From: Oscillospiraceae bacterium
GTDB lineage: Bacteria > Bacillota > Clostridia > Oscillospirales > Acutalibacteraceae
DNA length: 33,286 nt
Direction: 5' to 3'
Assembly (NCBI GenBank): GCA_015065875.1
Contig: SVPK01000008.1
Coordinates: forward strand, 1 to 33,286
Part shown: positions 29,535 to 33,286 of the stretch, piece after piece
How the letters are laid out: each line of letters opens with the position of its first letter
Position numbering within the stretch: position 1 is the stretch's first letter
Program-made: the position numbers and the translations under genes
The notes under the pieces: generated by a model
What the model saw: the letters and a program-made list of their open reading frames with translations, nothing else
What the model was told of the DNA's origin: nothing
Databases searched by the model: none

Positions 29535-31108
29535 GCTTCATCGGCGATGAAAAAACTCCCGAGGTTTTAGAAGAAGAGTCAACAATATTTACCTCTTCTC
29601 CCATAAAAACCGAAAAGAAAAAAGAAAAGGCACCAAAGAGCCAAAACCAAAAGATGGTAATAAGTCTTGTTGCGGCGCTTTTGGTGGTTCTGATTGCAAT
29701 CGGTGGCGCGGTTTTGGTTCCGCTTTTAGCCCCCGAAGAATCCGAGGTGCCCGCCGAGGATAACATTTCGGTAGTTTTTGTATCTCCCGAAAAGATAAAA
29801 GAGGTTACAATAACCCGAAAGGATTCGGTTTCAACCTATCTTTCAACCCTCTCGCAGGAGATGAATACCGATACCGGCGAGAAAGAAACAGTCGTTTCTT
29901 GGACCATTAAGGGTGTCGACCCATCACTCACCTCAACAGAGGCAATAGGCTCCATGCTCGAGCAGGCCTTCTCGCTCTATGCTTCGAGAATAGTCGAACC
30001 CGAGGAGGGTGCCGACTATGGTTTTAGTTCCCCCAGGTATGTAATTGAGATGAAGGGCTATGATGAGGCCGATGATTTGGTTGTTACCATAGGCAACGAG
30101 GCTCCCGCTTCGAGCGGAGTTTATGCAACCCTCGGCAAAGAGATATATCTCATAAGCGTTGAGGCCGCTGCCGAGTTCTCAAAAACCGATGAACAGATGG
30201 CAACCAGCTTTGCCATCTCGGGCGCAACGGTTGATGGCGATACCCTCGATTACTTCTATAATGATAAATTAGCATCCTTCGATAAGATAACCCTTTCGGG
30301 CAAAAACTTCCCACGAAAGCTTACCTTCGGTATGAACTCGGTTTCCAATACCGGCAATTATAACGATTATATAATGACTGCCCCCGTTCGCCGCTATGCC
30401 GATACTACTGCGGTTGGAAGCCTGCTCGAATATGCAAAAACGGGACTAACTGCGGCCGAGGCCTATAAATATAATCCAACCGCCGCCGACCTTAAAAAAT
30501 ATGGTCTTAATAATCCCGATATGCAGTTATCTATCGAGTTTGGCGGAAAAAAGGTTGAATTTAAGGCAACTAAATACGATGACGAATACTATGCCGTTAT
30601 CGTAACGGGCAAGGAAAACGTTATCTTTAAGGTAGCGGCATCGTTCCTCGCCGTTGCGGAATATGCCGAAACCGATTTTGCCAATAGCCTTATGTTTATC
30701 GAGGTTTTGACCGATTTTAAGAACCTAACATTTAATACTGCGGGCAAAACCTACTCCTTCGATATTGAATATAAGGCAGCAACCGAAGAAACCGAACAGG
30801 TGCTTAATATAACCATGGGCGGCAAAAAGATAGAAACCCAAAATTTCCAGAATTTCTATCAGCATTTGGTTGTTGAATGTAATGAAAAAACACTCGATAA
30901 AATGAGCGGAGCCGCAGTGCTTACCGTAAAGGCAAGCCGCGCTTCGGGCGAGGCTACGGTGATGAAATTCATAAAAGCCTCCGACCGCCGCTATTATGTT
31001 GAGGTTGATTCCGCGCCGATAGGTCTTATCTCGGCTACCAAGATGGATAATATACTTAACTATCTTGCCGCCGCGGCCGAAAACAAATCGGTCCCGGGAA
31101 TAGGATAA
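29531..31108 (+). CDS. DUF4340 domain membrane-anchored protein
   Basis: Fourth gene of the Gld-like operon, 525 aa. A charged cytoplasmic head (about 1-45, rich in E and K) is followed by one membrane helix (about 47-66) and a long outer part. DUF4340 proteins are usual partners of GldFG-type systems and contain repeated alpha/beta units; here two are apparent, with WTIKGVDPSLTSTEAIGSML and a second around DLKKYGLNNPDMQLSIEFGG. GGAGGAG 7 bases before the ATG at 29531 fixes the start. The operon ends at the terminator after this gene. Substrate of the system unknown. Confidence 0.88.
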   Translation: MSFIGDEKTPEVLEEESTIFTSSPIKTEKKKEKAPKSQNQKMVISLVAALLVVLIAIGGAVLVPLLAPEESEVPAEDNISVVFVSPEKIKEVTITRKDSVSTYLSTLSQEMNTDTGEKETVVSWTIKGVDPSLTSTEAIGSMLEQAFSLYASRIVEPEEGADYGFSSPRYVIEMKGYDEADDLVVTIGNEAPASSGVYATLGKEIYLISVEAAAEFSKTDEQMATSFAISGATVDGDTLDYFYNDKLASFDKITLSGKNFPRKLTFGMNSVSNTGNYNDYIMTAPVRRYADTTAVGSLLEYAKTGLTAAEAYKYNPTAADLKKYGLNNPDMQLSIEFGGKKVEFKATKYDDEYYAVIVTGKENVIFKVAASFLAVAEYAETDFANSLMFIEVLTDFKNLTFNTAGKTYSFDIEYKAATEETEQVLNITMGGKKIETQNFQNFYQHLVVECNEKTLDKMSGAAVLTVKASRASGEATVMKFIKASDRRYYVEVDSAPIGLISATKMDNILNYLAAAAENKSVPGIG

Positions 31109-31111
31109 AAT

Positions 31112-31148
31112 TAAACCCCCGATGAGCATTTGCTCATCGGGGTTCTTT
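31112..31148. terminator. Bidirectional terminator
   Basis: AACCCCCGATGAGCA-TT-TGCTCATCGGGGTT followed by CTTTTT, between the convergent DUF4340 and HAD genes. Confidence 0.92.
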
Positions 31149-31823
31149 TTAGAACGATTTTAAAAATTCCTCTATGGTTTTTGGGGGGAAGCCCATATCG
31201 CGAAGGGCAGGATGCGAATCGGGAACGCGGAAGGCGGTTTTCACGGCGCGAAGCATAGGAATATCGTTTTCGCCATCGCCCAAAGCGGCGGCATCATCAA
31301 GGCTTATGCGAAGCTTATCGCAGAGCGCCTTTGCGGCGGTGCCTTTATCGGCTCCGTTTGCGACATATTCATATATATTATCTCCCTCATAGCAAAGGCG
31401 GGCCGACTCGCTGTCGCGAGGGCTGCCCTTTCGGGCGATTTTAAGTATCTCGCCGCCTGCGCGATTTATGGCCTCTATTATTTTAGTCGAGGGGAGAGAG
31501 GCGGGGATTTCGCTTATCTTTTCGCGGCAGAAAAGGGTCGCATCAGAGTCGCCGAGTAATCGCTCGGGGTGGGGTAGCGGGGTCTTGCTGAGAACGCAGT
31601 CGCGATTCATGGTAAGCGCGCCGTCAAGACATATAAAAACTATTCGGCGGTAGTATTCGCCAAAAAGCTGCTTTAGTTGCGAATAGGGCCTTCCGCTTGC
31701 AACGCAAAAGGTTATACCCTTATCGGTTATGCGGCGAATCTCTTTTAATGTTTCGGGCGATAGGCGGTCGCCTCCGCGCGGAAGCAGAGTTCCGTCAAGG
31801 TCGCAAAAAACGATTCGAATCAT
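31149..31823 (-). CDS. HAD-superfamily hydrolase, Cof/IIB type, short cap
   Basis: Phosphatase of small sugar or nucleotide phosphates, cytoplasmic, 224 aa. HAD motif I is FCDLDGTLL, motif II CVASGRP, motif III lysine in NGADKGTAAKAL, motif IV LGDGENDIPML; all catalytic residues are present. The usual Cof proteins are about 260-280 aa, so the type C2 cap is reduced here. I chose the ATG at 31823, with AAGGAG upstream; the ORF-track start 44 codons earlier runs through the promoter region of the neighbour. Substrate not predictable. Confidence 0.9.
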   Translation of the reverse strand: MIRIVFCDLDGTLLPRGGDRLSPETLKEIRRITDKGITFCVASGRPYSQLKQLFGEYYRRIVFICLDGALTMNRDCVLSKTPLPHPERLLGDSDATLFCREKISEIPASLPSTKIIEAINRAGGEILKIARKGSPRDSESARLCYEGDNIYEYVANGADKGTAAKALCDKLRISLDDAAALGDGENDIPMLRAVKTAFRVPDSHPALRDMGFPPKTIEEFLKSF

Positions 31824-31842
31824 ATTTTTCTCCTTTTTGGGG

Positions 31843-31883
31843 TTTACTATGGGCTTTCGGTATGGTAAAATAACTAACCGAAA
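31843..31883 (+). promoter_or_regulatory. AEC transporter promoter with inverted repeat
   Basis: TTTACT (31843-31848), 17-bp spacer, TAAAAT (31866-31871). The -10 box lies inside an inverted repeat TTTCGGT (31855-31861) with ACCGAAA (31877-31883). It shares the 73-bp space with the HAD gene start. Confidence 0.6.
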
Positions 31884-31896
31884 AGAGGTAATAAGA

Positions 31897-32835
31897 ATGC
31901 TTATAGATATAGGAACACTTTTTAATAATGTGTTGCTTTTGATGCTAATGCTCATACCGGGCGTTATAATGAGCCGTTTGCTCGGGGGAGATAAGACCTT
32001 CGCTTCGGGTCTTTCAAAGCTCGTTTTATATATCGCAACCCCTGCGATGATGATTTCTCCCTTTATTCGCGAGTTCGATAGGGCTCTGCTCTCGGGAGTA
32101 ATAGCAACCTTTTTAATCGCCGCGGCCTTAATGATTGTTTTCTTTTTTGCGGCATTTATTATAGGCGGCGAGGAAAAGGTTAAAAGAACCCTTCAGTTCT
32201 CGATTGTTTTCTCAAATGCGGGCTATATGGGAATACCGCTGATAGAAAGACTTTTGGGACCCGAAGCAACAATCTATGCAACGGTTTTCAATGTTGCTTT
32301 TAATCTTTTGCTCTGGACTCTTGGTTGCTATATCTATACCCGCGATACAAAATATATGCGCCCTGCAAAAATTATCCGCAACCCCGTTATTATAGCAATG
32401 GCGATAGGTCTTATAATATTCTTTACCCCCGCCAACCGCTATGTTCCCGATGTTGCTGTATCGGCTATCGATATGCTCAAGGGCTTGGTTGCGCCGATAT
32501 CAATGATGGTTGTTGGCTACCATGCGGCAAGCGCCGATTATAAACGGGTATTAACCCGCGGAGGGCTCTGGCTCGCAACCGCGTTCCGACTTCTGCTCTG
32601 CCCCTTAATTACAATAGCGCTTTTAAAGCTTTTAAGTATACTTGGGATCTACGAGAGCAAAACGGTTGCAACCGTTATCTTTATTGCGGCGGCAACCCCG
32701 GCCGCAACGGCAACAAGTATGTTCGCCGAGATGTTCTCGGGCGATACCAAGCTTTCGGGAGTTCTTGTCCCGATAAGCACCATTCTGTCGCTCGCCTCAA
32801 TGCCGCTAACGGCACTGCTTCTCAAGCTTTATTAA
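31897..32835 (+). CDS. AEC-family (auxin efflux carrier-like) transporter
   Basis: Membrane carrier of the AEC family, which in bacteria often moves dicarboxylates or malonate. The 312 aa hold about ten hydrophobic segments in two halves: it opens with MLIDIGTLFNNVLLLMLMLI and GVIMSRLLGG, has FSNAGYMGIPLIERLLG (about 100-116), the family motif N-x-G-x-x-G-x-P with tyrosine as fourth residue. The second half ends with AATPAATATSMFAEMFSGD, a typical signature. The ORF track started 56 codons too early; AGAGGT before 31897 marks the real start. Single gene with its own terminator. Confidence 0.92.
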   Translation: MLIDIGTLFNNVLLLMLMLIPGVIMSRLLGGDKTFASGLSKLVLYIATPAMMISPFIREFDRALLSGVIATFLIAAALMIVFFFAAFIIGGEEKVKRTLQFSIVFSNAGYMGIPLIERLLGPEATIYATVFNVAFNLLLWTLGCYIYTRDTKYMRPAKIIRNPVIIAMAIGLIIFFTPANRYVPDVAVSAIDMLKGLVAPISMMVVGYHAASADYKRVLTRGGLWLATAFRLLLCPLITIALLKLLSILGIYESKTVATVIFIAAATPAATATSMFAEMFSGDTKLSGVLVPISTILSLASMPLTALLLKLY

Positions 32836-32866
32836 AATATAACATAAAACAAAATCATTTACAAGA

Positions 32867-32900
32867 AAAACCCCTTCTGAAACAGAAGGGGTTTTGATTT
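32867..32900. terminator. Bidirectional terminator between AEC and hppA
   Basis: AAAACCCCTTCTG-AAA-CAGAAGGGGTTTT, followed by GATTTTT on the plus strand. Confidence 0.92.
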
Positions 32901-33286
32901 TTACAGTAGGCTATAGTTAACAACCAGTGCCGCAAAAACGATGGAAACCATCGAAAGCAGCTTAATGAGAATGTTGATTGCGGGACCGGAGGTATCCTTG
33001 AAGGGGTCACCAACCGTATCGCCAACAACCGAGGCTTTATGGTTAGGGCTGCCTTTGCCGCCAAAGTTGCCGCCCTCGATATGCTTTTTAGCATTATCCC
33101 AGGCGCCGCCCGAGTTCGACATAAATATCGCCATAAGGAATCCCGAAACGGTAGCGCCTGCCAAGAGGCCAACTACCGATTGATATCCGAGAATCATACC
33201 AACTATAACAGGGGTAACGATTGCAACGATGGTGGGAAGCACCATTTCGCGGAGCGAAGCCTTTGTGCAAAGGTCAACGCAGGTTG
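32901..33286 (-). CDS. hppA: Membrane-bound ion-pumping pyrophosphatase HppA (C-terminal part, cut by window)
   Basis: Cation pump driven by hydrolysis of pyrophosphate; moves Na+ and/or H+ across the cell membrane. About 128 codons of a gene of about 670-700 codons are in the window. The frame continues past the internal ATG at 33245 as [16 protein letters not shown], so the ORF-track start is not the real one. The active-site motif [20 protein letters not shown] and [17 protein letters not shown] are diagnostic. The last membrane helix ends the protein ([17 protein letters not shown]). The residues that separate K+-dependent from K+-independent and Na+ from H+ types lie outside the window. 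Confidence 0.95.
   Translation of the reverse strand, partial: TCVDLCTKASLREMVLPTIVAIVTPVIVGMILGYQSVVGLLAGATVSGFLMAIFMSNSGGAWDNAKKHIEGGNFGGKGSPNHKASVVGDTVGDPFKDTSGPAINILIKLLSMVSIVFAALVVNYSLL

Overview
The window looks like a chromosomal segment of a spore-forming, anaerobic member of the Clostridia (Bacillota). The main pointers are a SpoIIID sporulation regulator, strong GGAGG-type ribosome sites, TTGACA/TATAAT promoters with 17-bp spacing, a tetrahydrofolate riboswitch in front of an ECF folate transporter, an NADP-type glutamate dehydrogenase of the clostridial kind, a membrane pyrophosphatase, and many convergent bidirectional terminators. An Oscillospirales-like gut lineage would fit, but the family cannot be fixed from this stretch alone. 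No phage, transposase, CRISPR array or rRNA is seen. Both ends cut a gene: mnmG on the left, hppA on the right.

Layout. (1) 1-7000: housekeeping genes: mnmG and mnmE (tRNA U34 modification), gdhA, folT with its riboswitch, a two-domain GNAT acetyltransferase, the manganese exporter mntP and spoIIID. (2) 7-10 kb: a NitT/TauT-type ABC importer (lipoprotein, permease, ATPase) next to a Crp/Fnr-family regulator. A 26-bp palindrome between them is centred close to position -41.5 of the importer promoter. (3) 10.2-12 kb: a Na/Pi symporter with a PhoU-like tail. (4) 12.1-17.5 kb: a tightly coupled five-gene locus: VTC/TTM-type polyphosphate polymerase-like protein, DUF4956 membrane protein, large beta-helix lipoprotein, response regulator and sensor kinase. 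(5) 17.5-21.1 kb: GH172 (DUF2961) glycosidase, PfkB sugar kinase and KdsD-like SIS isomerase, transcribed divergently from an AraC regulator. The enzymes can be read as a route from D-arabinofuranosides to ribulose 5-phosphate. (6) 21.1-23.2 kb: an ABC exporter half-transporter preceded by a free-standing FakA middle-domain protein. (7) 23.2-24.8 kb: tRNA-Met and tRNA-Glu, then a repeat-rich accessory stretch. It holds a partial duplication of the tRNA-Glu 3' end around a hairpin-forming insert, and a small XRE regulator plus OB-fold lipoprotein pair framed by 47-bp direct repeats and nested inverted palindromic units. (8) 24.8-33.3 kb: DUF1015, a four-gene Gld-like ABC-2 operon, a HAD phosphatase, an AEC transporter, and the end of hppA.

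The places most worth a second look are the VTC/DUF4956/beta-helix/two-component locus, the candidate D-arabinose operon, and the repeat-framed region after tRNA-Glu. All calls come from reading the sequence and its translations; no database search was run.
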